From assembly GCF_009725235.1 (NCBI RefSeq), contig NZ_WJFC01000001.1, positions 186,001-250,000 on the forward strand: a stretch of 64,000 nt of DNA, given 5' to 3'. Positions 47,160 to 56,900 of this stretch are shown here, in pieces. The notes below the pieces were generated by a model. The model was not told the origin of the DNA. It made no database searches and saw only the letters and a list, made by a program, of their open reading frames with translations. Numbering within the stretch: the stretch's first letter is position 1; every line of letters starts with the position of its first letter. This DNA is from Scytonema sp. UIC 10036. GTDB lineage: Bacteria > Cyanobacteriota > Cyanobacteriia > Cyanobacteriales > Nostocaceae. The translations under genes were made by a program, and so were the position numbers.

Positions 47160-47368
47160 TCAGTGGCAATACTTATCGGTTAAGCCTAAAAATGCGAAAA
47201 CACGTAGGTTGGGGAGCCAGCCCTGAACCGTGTGCGTGGCGCGAATGCGCCATAGGAGGGTTTCCCTCCGCACCTTTACTGGCGTTTGAGGAACGAAACT
47301 CAACATTGACAGACATTTGTTGGGTTTCTACACGGGTTTACCCAACCTACAATTTCCGAGATCCCTTG
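47160..47368. repeat. GTAGGTTGGG-type interspersed inverted repeat (copy 4, reverse)
   Basis: The inverse orientation of the copy at 15.5 kb: CAATACTTATCGGTTAAGCC, ACACGTAGGTTGGG, GAGGAACGAAACTC, TTTGTTGGGTTTCTAC, ACCCAACCTACAATTTCCGA. It carries an extra internal hairpin-rich segment (GGCGCGAATGCGCC) not present in the other copies. A 99-codon frame through it is not a gene. Confidence 0.65.
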
Positions 47369-47441
47369 CAGTATGTGTATGGCGTAGCATCAGTGGCAGC
47401 AATTATAATATAAAGGTTCAATCTCGTATACATGACATGAT

Positions 47442-47645
47442 ATGAAGTTTAAAGCGATTGTTCATCAAGCTGAAGAAGGTGGATTCTGGGCAGAAGTCCC
47501 TGCTTTACCTGGTTGTATTACTGAAGGTGATACTTGGGAAGAACTGATGACTAATCTTAAGGATGCAATTGAAGGATGGCTTGAGGTAGCCAATGAAAGT
47601 CATTCGACAAATGATACAGATCGAATAGTAGAAATTGCTGTATGA
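47442..47645 (+). CDS. hicB: HicB-family antitoxin
   Basis: A 67-aa protein with the partial RNase-H-like fold of HicB: MKFKAIVHQAEEGGFWAEVPALPGCITEGDTWEEL, then helix NLKDAIEGWLEVA. The PALPGC...GDT pattern is diagnostic. HicB binds and blocks HicA and usually represses the operon. The stop overlaps the hicA start in an ATGA, so the antitoxin gene comes first. Confidence 0.9.
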   Translation: MKFKAIVHQAEEGGFWAEVPALPGCITEGDTWEELMTNLKDAIEGWLEVANESHSTNDTDRIVEIAV

Positions 47646-47848
47646 AGTCTATTTCGGGTAAAAAGCTATGTACAATAGTAGAGAAAAAAGGATGGATTTT
47701 GAGAAAAATAACTGGAAGTCATCATATCTACAAACACCCTGACTACGAGCAAATATTATCAATTCCTGTTCATACAAACAAAGATTTAAAGATAGGAACC
47801 TTAAGAGCCTTGATGAAAATAGCCGAGTTAAATGAAGAAGATTTCTAG
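47642..47848 (+). CDS. hicA: HicA-family mRNA interferase toxin
   Basis: A 68-aa double-stranded-RNA-binding-like protein. The catalytic histidine lies in GSHHIYKHP (residues 25-33), with the usual helix before it (SGKKLCTIVEKKGWILRK) and the closing LKIGTLRALMKIAEL. HicA cleaves mRNA. It is complete and next to hicB, so the pair should be active. It lies between the two divergent CHAT modules. Confidence 0.9.
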   Translation: MKSISGKKLCTIVEKKGWILRKITGSHHIYKHPDYEQILSIPVHTNKDLKIGTLRALMKIAELNEEDF

Positions 47849-48133
47849 ATAGAACTGGCATTTATTATTGGTATTAATAATTATATCAACGGGATTTCTT
47901 CTTTGAAAAATGCCTATCAATATACTCCTTTGGTTAATCATGAATTGAGTGATAATCTTTTCTTCATCAGTACGATGCACGATTTCGTAAAATCTTTAAA
48001 AAATCTCCTTAAAAGTACGTAAACTAAAGAGTATTAGAAGCTAAAGCCAACTAATTACAGAGCAATTCCACAATCAAACAAGAAAATCCCTCTTCCCTAT
48101 CCCCTAACCTCTAATCCCCCACCTCTATTGCCT

Positions 48134-49339
48134 ATGCGTCCCCGACAAGACATTACGGATATGTTCTCAACATTCGCGCAGCTGGAAAATGACAAATTTG
48201 GCAAATGGTTGAGCGATCGCAAACTGCATCGAAGTATCCAAAATTGCTTGAACTCTTCAGCAGAAGTCACTACCTCAGAGAACTTTTGGGCACTCTATTG
48301 GCACAAGCACTGGAAAACTCAGTCCAATCATTTAGCAAAAATGCATTTGTTGGCTTATTTGCAAGAACCATGTTATTGGACAGCTTCAAAAACAGTTGCC
48401 AAATTTACGAACAGCCAATACAGTCTAGCTGATTACTTCCAAATGGCGAATACAGAAATCGAAACAATTCTTAAAGACTTCAAGGCAGAAAAATGCTCTA
48501 GCTTAAAAGCTTACGCCATGATGGCAATGCCCAGTCGGTTGAGAGATATTTTACGCCAACGCCAGGAAGCCGAACTTTGCACCAACTGGGCATTATTGCG
48601 TAAAGTCAGTAAAAAGCTGCTTTTAGAAGCTCTGAGTGAAGTTGGATTATCACCTACCGCAATGACTCAATATCGTTTAGCCTGGACTTGTTTCAAAGAA
48701 CTGTACGTCCAGAAGCAACCGTCCGGAATTGCTAAGTTACCGGAACCAAGTCGCCAACTTTGGGAAGCTATTGCCAACCTCTACAACCAGGAACGCAAGA
48801 GCCAACTTACTCAATCGACTGGGGAATGCACAAGCGAGACAATTGAAAAATGGTTAACCCAAACAGCTCTCTACGTGCGTGCTTATCTGTTTCCACCTGT
48901 TAAATCGCTAAATACTTTCAAGCAAGATGACGACACAACAATAACGTTTGATGTCCCTGACCCATCCTCTAGCTCACCCATGGCTGATATGATAGCCGAA
49001 GAGGATGTGGAAAACCGACAAAACCAAATATCTCAGATGTCTGCTGAATTGTTAAATTCTTTACAGAGCCTAGATGCACAATCCCAAGAAGTACTCAAGC
49101 TTTATTACCAACAAGGGCTCACTCAGCAGCAGATTGTGCAGGAGTTGCAGATGAGCCAGCCTACAGTGTCTCGCAGACTGGTTAAAGGCAGAGAATCAAT
49201 GCTTGCAGCATTAGTTAAGTGGAGCCAGTCAACTTTGAATATTCCTGTTCATTCCAACCAAATTAAAGATATGAGTCTTTTTTTAGAAGAGTGGTTGAGA
49301 AATCAATATGGTGAGTATAACATGATGAGTACAAGGTAG
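48134..49339 (+). CDS. Sigma-70-like protein with region 4 HTH
   Basis: A 401-aa protein. The C-terminal part is a clear sigma region 4 (LNSLQSLDAQSQEVLKLYYQ ... LTQQQIVQELQMSQPTVSRRLVKGRE, about 310-365). The N-terminal two thirds are helical and only loosely resemble sigma regions 2-3 (LKAYAMMAMPSRLRDILRQRQEAELCTNWALLRKVS). The frame opens at a TTG two codons earlier. It is the first gene of the right-hand sigma-like/DUF1822/CHAT module; five bases separate it from the DUF1822 gene. It probably directs transcription of its own module or of a target set. Confidence 0.72.
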   Translation: MRPRQDITDMFSTFAQLENDKFGKWLSDRKLHRSIQNCLNSSAEVTTSENFWALYWHKHWKTQSNHLAKMHLLAYLQEPCYWTASKTVAKFTNSQYSLADYFQMANTEIETILKDFKAEKCSSLKAYAMMAMPSRLRDILRQRQEAELCTNWALLRKVSKKLLLEALSEVGLSPTAMTQYRLAWTCFKELYVQKQPSGIAKLPEPSRQLWEAIANLYNQERKSQLTQSTGECTSETIEKWLTQTALYVRAYLFPPVKSLNTFKQDDDTTITFDVPDPSSSSPMADMIAEEDVENRQNQISQMSAELLNSLQSLDAQSQEVLKLYYQQGLTQQQIVQELQMSQPTVSRRLVKGRESMLAALVKWSQSTLNIPVHSNQIKDMSLFLEEWLRNQYGEYNMMSTR

Positions 49340-49344
49340 TAAAA

Positions 49345-50529
49345 ATGACTGGCGCGTTTGCAGACCCAAGAGAATGGTTGTTAGAAATATCACCAACAGT
49401 TCAGGAGCAATCTTGGCAACAAAGCCAAGTTTATGCCACGCCCAGCAGTCGTTGGTGCGCTTACACGAATCAAATTTGCCTTTATGCCTTTTTGGATTGG
49501 ATTTCTACTGAATCCTTTCCTGAAGCAAGTATTTGGTACAGTTCCCCCGGCATTACAGCTTTTTGGGAATTTGTCAATGGCACGGCAATTTTATTAGAAG
49601 GGAAGCAAGTCATGTTGATCCCTAGTGAGGCAATTGATGATAGCGAGTTAGAAGTTCCTCAGGAATGGGTAGATATTCCCAGTTGGGCAGCAGACTATTA
49701 TTTAGCAGTGCAAGTCAAACCAGATGGGGAATGGGTGCGAATTTGGGCTTACACAACTCATACCGAACTAAAATCTCTGGCTGAGTATGACCCAGTAGAT
49801 AGAACTTATTGTATGGACGCACGGCATTTGACACAAGACCTCAACGCTTTCTCTTTGAGCTATCAATTTTGTATCGGAGAGGAGACAAAAGCAGCTGTAG
49901 CCCCTTTACCACAAGTATCAACCGAGCAAGCAGAAAATCTTTTGCAACGGTTAGGCAGTGACTCAGTAACATTTCCCAGACTATCAGTGCCATTTACAAC
50001 TTGGGGAGCGCTATTAGAAAACGAACAGTGGCGACAGTGCTTGTACCAACAACGGCAGAAGGTACAATCTTCCCAAGTGCAAGTCAATCTCAGTCGTTGG
50101 TTTGAAGGTGTGTACGATACTGCTTGGGAAACAATAGAGACGTTTTTGCAGCCCAATTCCAACAGTTTAGCTTTTAATTTCAGGAGTTCTTCTGGAATAG
50201 GGGTTGCTAGGGTCAAACGTGCTAAGCTGATTGACTTGGGAATGGAAATAGAGTCTCAAAAAGTAGTGCTATTAGTTGCTTTGATACCAGAGACTAACCA
50301 ACAAGTTGATATTCGCGTGCAACTACATCCAACCCATGGGGAATTTTACTTACCTGTTAATATTAAGCTAGCTTTGCTTTTAGAGTCAGGGGAAACTATT
50401 CAGGAGGTGCAAGCAAGAGAACAAGATAACTACGTGCAATTGAAACTTTTTAGTGGAGAAGTAGGAGAATGTTTCACCATCCAAGTGACTCTTGATAGTT
50501 ACCAAATAACAGAAAATTTTGTAATTTAG
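49345..50529 (+). CDS. DUF1822 family protein (second copy)
   Basis: A 394-aa protein. The C-terminal 110 residues match the gene at 44524 nearly position by position (VKRAKLIDLGMEIESQKVVL, VQLHPTHGEFYLPVNIKLAL, EQDNYVQLKLFSGEVGECF). The N-terminal half differs. The function is unknown. It is in an operon between the sigma-like gene and the CHAT-CHASE2 gene, mirroring the left module. Confidence 0.82.
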   Translation: MTGAFADPREWLLEISPTVQEQSWQQSQVYATPSSRWCAYTNQICLYAFLDWISTESFPEASIWYSSPGITAFWEFVNGTAILLEGKQVMLIPSEAIDDSELEVPQEWVDIPSWAADYYLAVQVKPDGEWVRIWAYTTHTELKSLAEYDPVDRTYCMDARHLTQDLNAFSLSYQFCIGEETKAAVAPLPQVSTEQAENLLQRLGSDSVTFPRLSVPFTTWGALLENEQWRQCLYQQRQKVQSSQVQVNLSRWFEGVYDTAWETIETFLQPNSNSLAFNFRSSSGIGVARVKRAKLIDLGMEIESQKVVLLVALIPETNQQVDIRVQLHPTHGEFYLPVNIKLALLLESGETIQEVQAREQDNYVQLKLFSGEVGECFTIQVTLDSYQITENFVI

Positions 50530-50620
50530 TCATTGGTTATTGGTCATTAGTCATTGGTCATTAGATACGCACAAACAACACTCTTACAAATGACAAATGA
50601 CAAATGACAAAGGACTTTTG
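50530..50620. repeat. Short tandem repeats (TCATTGG / CAAATGA type)
   Basis: GTCATTGGT / TATTGGTCATTAG units are followed 40 bp later by TACAAATGACAAATGACAAA units. The two sets are roughly inverse to each other. This matches the heptameric repeats found between genes in heterocystous cyanobacteria. It fills the gap between DUF1822 and CHAT-CHASE2. Confidence 0.7.
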
Positions 50621-50624
50621 ACAA

Positions 50625-53090
50625 ATGAGTAAACTAGTTGTCTTTAGCTTGTTGGGAGGAGACTTAGATCGGGGTTTTCCTGTTGTCACTGCTCAACTTT
50701 GGTATAATAATCAATCTGTTAAAATAACAGGGAGTTTACCAGCTATACCGGAACTCAGCGAACTCTACAGAAGTTGGCAGTTACTCTACGAAGCTATCCA
50801 TGAACGTTTGGGTAGCAATCAACGTATAAAAGTGCATTCGCAAGATATTACTCATATTTCTGTAAATGACTTTGAGGGCTTGTGTCAACAACTACAAGTC
50901 TGTATTAATACTTGGTTAAAATCTGAATCCTTCCAAAATATTGAACGGCAGTTACGGACTCTACTGAGTCGAGATGATGAAATTAGAGTCATTATTGAAA
51001 CTCACATAACACTACTACATCGATTACCATGGCATTTATGGGATTTTTTTGAGGATTACCCCAACGCTGAGGTTGCGTTGAGCAATCATGAGTATGCGTC
51101 TCCTCAGATATTACAAAAATCTCCCACAGGTAAAGTTAAGATTTTGGCAATTTTGGGTAACAGTGTTGGTATTAATATTGATAAAGACCGTTCTTTGTTA
51201 CAAAAGTTAAAAGATACCCAAACTACCTTTCTAGTCGAACCTACACGTCGAGAATTGGACGAACAACTGTGGGATCGAGATTGGGATATTCTGTTTTTTG
51301 CAGGTCATAGTGTTAGCCTTGCAGGTGGTGAAAAAGGGGAAATTCAGATCAACCAGACTGAGAGTTTAACAATTTCTCAGTTTAAATATGCTCTTCAGAC
51401 AGCAATTACACGGGGTTTAAAACTTGCAATTTTCAACTCTTGTGATGGAATTGGTTTGGCTCGAAATTTGGCAGATTTGAACATTCCTCAAATAATTGTC
51501 ATGCGCGAACCAGTATCAGATTTAGTAGCGCAGCAGTTCTTGAACAATTTTCTCATGTCTTTTACGGGTGGGAAGCCATTTTTCCTTGCTGTGCGAGAAG
51601 CGCGGAAAAGACTTCAAGCATTGGAAAATGAATTTCCGTGTGCTAGTTGGTTACCCGTTATCTGTCAAAATCCTACAACTGTCCCAATAACTTGGCAAGC
51701 GTTACGCGATCGCCCTTGGCGCAAGCCGTACCCGGCTTATCGCGAAGCGGCTGCTTTGCAGCATCGCTCTAGTAACACTGAGGCTGGCAATCATGTCTCG
51801 ATTCCAAGCAGAATTTCGGTTTCAAAGACTAAATTATGGACTGTGCTGCTAAGTACTATTATTGTTACTCTTGTAACGATAAGTTTAAGATATTTAGGAG
51901 TTTTCCAGAAAGCCGAACTGCAAATCTTTGACCAAATGCTGCTATTGCGACCAAAGGAAGAGTTAGACCACAGGTTAGTCATTGTTGAAATTACTGAGAA
52001 AGACATTCAATCCCGACAAGGAATAACAACAGGGCTAAAATCCATTTCGGATAGTACGTTAGCTGAACTAATTAACAAATTACAACAGCATCAACCGCGA
52101 GTCGTTGGATTGGATATTTATCGAGACTTTACCGATCCTCCAGATAAATTAAAACCGATACAACTGGCTGATGAACTGAACCAAGAAAATGTCGTTGTTG
52201 TCTGTAAAGGCAAAGATAGCAAACACGATCCTCAAGGAGTTAAACCTCCCCAAAAAGTACCTGTAGAGCGTCAGGGTTTTACTGATGCAATTCTAGATCC
52301 AGATGGTGTTATCCGTCGTCAAATTTTGATGATGGATCAAGATTTTTCGTCTCCCTGTAAAACTCCTCATTCACTCTCTTTGCAATTGGCTGCTCGTTAC
52401 CTATCTGACAAAAATCTTGAATTAGATGAAGATTATGTAAAATTTAATTCTAAAACAGGTTCTAAAATATTTAAACGCTTAAAGCCCGGTCTTAGTGGTG
52501 GCTATCAAAATTTGGAAACATTAGGGGGAATTCAAATACTTGTTAATTACCGTGATGCTGATTATAGAGGAGTTACTTTGGAATATGCATTAAGTGATGG
52601 AGCTAACCTTGATTTTATTAAAGATAAAGTTGTGCTTATAGGAGTGACAGCAAACACTGTCGGTGATACTTGGCGAACTCCCTACAGTGAAGCAAAGCAA
52701 GAATATCAGGAAACTCCAGGCGTATACATACAAGCGCAAATGGTTAGTCAAATTCTGAGTGCAGTTTTAGACGAACGACCAATTTTTTGGGTTTTACCTG
52801 ACTGGGGTGATATTCTCTGGATATGGGGATGGTCGAGTGTGTCTGGTCTGATTGTTTGGAACGTGCGATCGCGCTCTGCTCGGCTCTCTTTGGGAGCATC
52901 GCTGTTAAATGGGGGATGTGCCATAGTTGCTACAGTCATTGTTTTATATGGAGTTTGTGCGATCGCGCTCTGTGCAACTCCCTCTAAGGGCATCGCTCTT
53001 TTCCCACAAGGAGCATGGTTACCATTTCTTCCTACAGCCTTTGCTGTGGTTACAAGCAGTGTTGTTGTGTTATCAGTTCACAGTCGTTGA
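50625..53090 (+). CDS. CHAT - CHASE2 membrane protein
   Basis: An 821-aa protein. Residues 1-350 form a CHAT domain like those of the WD40 giants, with H228 (LFFAGHSVSLAGG) and C273 (FNSCDGIGLA). A linker at about 355-385 is encoded by a REP-like insertion. One transmembrane helix follows (VLLSTIIVTLVTISLRYLGVF), then an extracytoplasmic CHASE2 sensor (about 430-735: AELQIFDQMLLLRPKEELDH, VGLDIYRDF, VVLIGVTA), and three C-terminal membrane helices. It should sense an external signal and transmit it to the cytoplasmic CHAT protease. Third gene of the right-hand module. Confidence 0.87.
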   Translation: MSKLVVFSLLGGDLDRGFPVVTAQLWYNNQSVKITGSLPAIPELSELYRSWQLLYEAIHERLGSNQRIKVHSQDITHISVNDFEGLCQQLQVCINTWLKSESFQNIERQLRTLLSRDDEIRVIIETHITLLHRLPWHLWDFFEDYPNAEVALSNHEYASPQILQKSPTGKVKILAILGNSVGINIDKDRSLLQKLKDTQTTFLVEPTRRELDEQLWDRDWDILFFAGHSVSLAGGEKGEIQINQTESLTISQFKYALQTAITRGLKLAIFNSCDGIGLARNLADLNIPQIIVMREPVSDLVAQQFLNNFLMSFTGGKPFFLAVREARKRLQALENEFPCASWLPVICQNPTTVPITWQALRDRPWRKPYPAYREAAALQHRSSNTEAGNHVSIPSRISVSKTKLWTVLLSTIIVTLVTISLRYLGVFQKAELQIFDQMLLLRPKEELDHRLVIVEITEKDIQSRQGITTGLKSISDSTLAELINKLQQHQPRVVGLDIYRDFTDPPDKLKPIQLADELNQENVVVVCKGKDSKHDPQGVKPPQKVPVERQGFTDAILDPDGVIRRQILMMDQDFSSPCKTPHSLSLQLAARYLSDKNLELDEDYVKFNSKTGSKIFKRLKPGLSGGYQNLETLGGIQILVNYRDADYRGVTLEYALSDGANLDFIKDKVVLIGVTANTVGDTWRTPYSEAKQEYQETPGVYIQAQMVSQILSAVLDERPIFWVLPDWGDILWIWGWSSVSGLIVWNVRSRSARLSLGASLLNGGCAIVATVIVLYGVCAIALCATPSKGIALFPQGAWLPFLPTAFAVVTSSVVVLSVHSR
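51706..51769 (+). repeat. REP-like palindromic repeat inserted in frame in the CHAT-CHASE2 gene
   Basis: GCGATCGCCCTTGGCGCAAG then CCGGCTTATCGCGAAGCGGC and TTTGCAGCATCGC belong to the same family as 23873-23942 and the end of the pseudogene at 5.9 kb. Here it adds RDRPWRKPYPAYREAAALQH between the CHAT domain and the membrane helix without breaking the frame. Confidence 0.7.
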
Positions 53091-53292
53091 GAATTTTCTA
53101 TTTCTTAGAGGATGTTGGAAAAGTTGTAGGCTGTCATTTGAATCACATTATTACCCCCCTTGTAAAGGCTATGCATTAGCGCTTGTCTTGCGCTTGCATT
53201 ACTACTATAGGACACCATTAGGATAAAATATCGAGTACACTACAGTACAATAAATGACATAAAAAAATGGACATTGCGTAGGGTGATTTGAG

Positions 53293-53373
53293 ATGATGGG
53301 CAACTTAGCCGCGTTTATGGTGTCAGAAGCGATCGTCAAAAAACGCCAAGAGCAAAACAAGGAGGACAAATGA
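53293..53373 (+). CDS. Very small ORF coupled to the coiled-coil gene
   Basis: A 26-codon frame (MMGNLAAFMVSEAIVKKRQE...) whose TGA overlaps the ATG of the next gene, with AGGAGG inside its end serving the next gene. It could be a real leader peptide or a small protein, or a chance frame. The only support is tight spacing and reasonable codon use. Confidence 0.3.
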   Translation: MMGNLAAFMVSEAIVKKRQEQNKEDK

Positions 53374-53836
53374 CCAACCCACGACAACCACCATTAACTG
53401 TTGAGAAACGCTTAACCCGCCTAGAAACCCTGTTTAGCAACGTAGGTGAAACAGTACTCGCTCAGAGTGATGTCATTGCTGCTATGAGTGCTAGCATCCA
53501 ACAAACTAACCAAAATGTTCGCGCTCAGAGTGATGTCATCAGAATGATGTCATTGCTGCTATAAGTGCTAACATCCAACAAACTAACCAAAATGTTAGCG
53601 CTCAGAGTGCCACGATTGATGTCTTAGTTGCTAATATCCAGCAATTAACCGAAAACGTTAACTTTGTAACCAATCGTGTTGATATTCTAGCAATACAAGC
53701 AGAGCAGGATAGAGCGCAAGCAGCCCAAGACAGACAACAAGCAGCTATTGACCGCCAGGAATTTCGCAAGGAGATTCGGCAGATTTGGGAGTACTTGCGC
53801 GACAGGAACGGGGGTAGCAGCCTACCAAACCAATAG
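53370..53836 (+). pseudogene. Coiled-coil protein gene with internal repeats, frameshifted
   Basis: It begins MTNPRQPPLTVEKRLTRLET after a strong AGGAGG. A unit of about 63 bp (AQSDVIAAMSASIQQTNQNVR) is repeated. Inside the second unit a 14-bp duplication (a near-copy of CAGAGTGATGTCAT) shifts the frame at about 53540-53555, so the first frame stops at 53564. The correct frame resumes (AAISANIQQTNQNVSAQSAT ... IRQIWEYLRDRN) to 53836. The whole would be a 150-residue coiled coil. A truncated paralogue lies at 5660. It could be switched by repeat slippage. Confidence 0.7.
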
Positions 53837-53872
53837 TGCAAGGATACCTGCCAAACCAATAGTGCAAGGATA
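53825..53872. repeat. 26-bp direct repeat (two copies)
   Basis: CCAAACCAATAGTGCAAGGA occurs at 53825 and again at 53851. The first copy carries the stop codon of the coiled-coil gene; the second lies in the short gap before the exoprotein gene. Confidence 0.75.
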
Positions 53873-53900
53873 AAGGATAACTTTCTCTACAAAAATTCAA

Positions 53901-56900
53901 ATGAAAACAAAACGCTGGCTGGGTTGTTGGCAATTACGATTTGTAGGACTTTTGACATCGATAGGGATAAGTATCTTTGCAAACAAAGCCTTGGCTCAGA
54001 GTACTCCCAGTAATATCCAAGCCGATGATACCCTTGGAACTGAATCATCGCAAATTATACAAAATTTTCAGGGACAACCAAGAGAAGTCATTACTGGTGG
54101 TGCAACTCGCGGAATTAACTTATTTCATAGTTTTCAAGAATTTAACGTCAATGAAGGAAGAGAAGCTTATTTTTTCAGTCCTAGCGCAGATATCCAAAAT
54201 ATTCTAGCACGAGTCACAGGTGGTAACCGCTCGGAGATTTTGGGTACGCTGGGTACTGTTGGCAACTCCCAACCCAATTTATTTCTAATCAATCCCAACG
54301 GCATTATATTTGGGGGAAATGCCAGATTAGATGTACCAGGTGCTTTTGTAGGGACGACTGCAAATGGAGTGCAATTTGGAGAGCAAGGATTGTTTAGTGC
54401 TACGAATCCTCAAGCACCAGCTTTGTTAACAGTGAATCCAAGTGCATTGTTTTTTAATCAAATGAATCGCAGTGAAATAATTAACCGGAGTCGTCAAATT
54501 GCAACGCCAGGAAGTTTTTACTTAATAGGGGGAAATATTACGTTCGATGGTGGTATTGCAATTTCAGTAGGAAATCGTTTGGAATTCGGTGCAGTTGCTC
54601 TAACAGGAACTGTTGAGTTGATTGGTAGCGGTAATCAAATGCAGTTAGCCTTCAGAGAAGGTGTACCAAAGGCAGATATAGTCCTGCAAAATAACGCCCT
54701 TGCTTCGACAACTGGAGGAGGTGCAGTTTCTGTCAATGCTGAGAACTTGAGCCTTTTTGGAAATAGTATTATTGGTTCAGTTCTTGCAGCAGGGGAAGGT
54801 CAACTGGGTGTAGCTGGGGGAGATGTCGTAGTTAATGCAACTGGCAATGTTACGCTAGACGATCGTAGTAGCATTGCTAATCAAGGTTTAGAAAATTCTT
54901 TAGGCGATACCGGAAATATTACAGTTAACGCCCAGTCAATTCGTCTCACAAATCAAAGCCAAATTAGTAGTCCTAGTCCAAGAAGCCGGGGAAATATTAA
55001 TTTAAATGCTAAGGATAATATCAGCCTTGATAATAGTTTGATTAGTACCAATGGAATCTTGAATCGGATAGGTAAATCAGGCAACCTGACAATCGCTGCT
55101 CGAAATATTAATTTAAGTAACCGCTCCATAATTGATTCTGGCAATATTGGACAAGGACAAAGTGGAAAAATTGATTTAAAAGCTCAAGAAACTATTTCGA
55201 TGACTGGTGGAAGTACTATTTTAAGCGCTTCTACTGCATCCGGTTTTGGTGAACTTAATAATCAGCCTAGCGGTGATATTGAAATCAAAACAAGAAACCT
55301 CACACTAGATGGTAATAATACTTCCATCAATGCTTCAAATCTTGATGAGGGAAGGGGCGGCAATGTTCGTATTATCGCTGATGACTCAATTTCATTAAAT
55401 GAGCTTGCATCAATTTCATCTACCAGCACTGGTCAAGGCGATGCGGGGAATATCGAACTTCAGACGCGATCGCTAACGCTTGCTAACGGGGGAAGCCTTG
55501 GTACGCAATCATCAGGACGTGGTAGTAGTGGAAATTTATTAATTAATGCTTCCGACTCTGTTAATTTGAGCGGTATAACAACATTTATTAATCCACAAAC
55601 TGGAGAGACAATCACTACAGGAAGTAGACTAGCAACAAGCACTTTTGGTACTGAAAATAGCGGAAAATTAACTATTAATACACAACGATTAAGCGTTAAC
55701 GATGGTGGAGATATTACTACGAGTACTGAGTTTGGTCGCGGAGGAAATTTAACCATAAACGCCAAAGACTCAGTAGAGGTTGTAGGGCGATCGCCTAGTA
55801 CAGACAATAGTCCTAGTACTATTTCTACTAGTACTTTTGGTTCTGGAGATGCCGGAAATCTCAGCATAATTACAGGTCGTTTAAGTATTCGTGATGGTGG
55901 AGCTATCACAACTTTGACATCTGGTACGGGCAAAGGAGGAAATTTAACTGTAGATGCCAATGACTCAGTAGAGGTTGTAGGGCGATCGCCTAGCTTACCT
56001 AATGGTCTCAGCAATATCTCCACTGGTACTTTCGGCTTTGGAAATGCAGGAAGTATGAGAATTAACACAAATCATTTCAGCGTTCGTGATGGAGCACGAG
56101 TCACGACTTCTACCTTTAGTAGAGGTAAGGGAGGTCATTTGACTGTTAATGCTGACCGTAGTGTGGAACTCATTGGTACGTCTTCTGACGGTCGTTTTTT
56201 TAGTGGTTTGCTTTCTTCTGCTGAATCAGGCTCAATTGGTGATGCGGGAGATTTAACGATTACCACCCAAAATTTACTCGTGCGAGATGGAGCACAGATT
56301 AATACGGGTACATCTGGTGCAGGTAAGGGAGGGAATTTAACTATCAATACCTCTAATAAAGTCCAACTCACTGGTACGTCTTCTGACCGTCGCTTTGTTA
56401 GTAGTTTGGGTACTTCTACTAATAACCAAGATTCAACTGGCGATGCGGGAAACTTGATGATTACCACCCAAGATTTAATTATCCAAAATGGGGCATTAGT
56501 TACAAGTGCTACATCTGGCGCAGGTAAGGGAGGAAATTTGACAGTCAATGCGAGCGGTAGCGTGGAAGTCATGAGTGCTAGCAGGTTGAGCGCATCCACA
56601 AATCAAGGCTTAACAGGAAACGCGGGAGACTTAACGATTAATACCCAGAACTTACTTGTGCGTGATGGTGGACAAGTGGATGCAGTTACATTCGGCGCAC
56701 GTAACGGAGGAAATTTAATTATAAATGCTTCTAAGAAGGTGGAAGTTATTGGTACGTCAGCAGATGGTCAAACTACCAGCGTCTTAAGTACTTCTGCGTT
56801 AAGAGGTTCAACTGGAGACGCAGGAAATTTGAAGATTACTACTCAAGATTTACTTGTGAGAGATGGGGCACAAATTGACGCTAGCACAAATGGTAGAGGC

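Noticed and set aside
47114..47413. A 99-codon ORF before hicB
   Set aside because: It is a translation of the GTAGGTTGGG-type repeat, not a gene.
50530..50620. Possible attachment site from the TCATTGG / CAAATGA repeats
   Set aside because: These are ordinary short tandem repeats of heterocystous cyanobacteria; no integrase or duplicated border is present.
55460..56599. Long minus-strand frames inside the exoprotein gene
   Set aside because: Produced by the codon periodicity of the beta-helix repeats; the plus-strand frame is clearly the real one.
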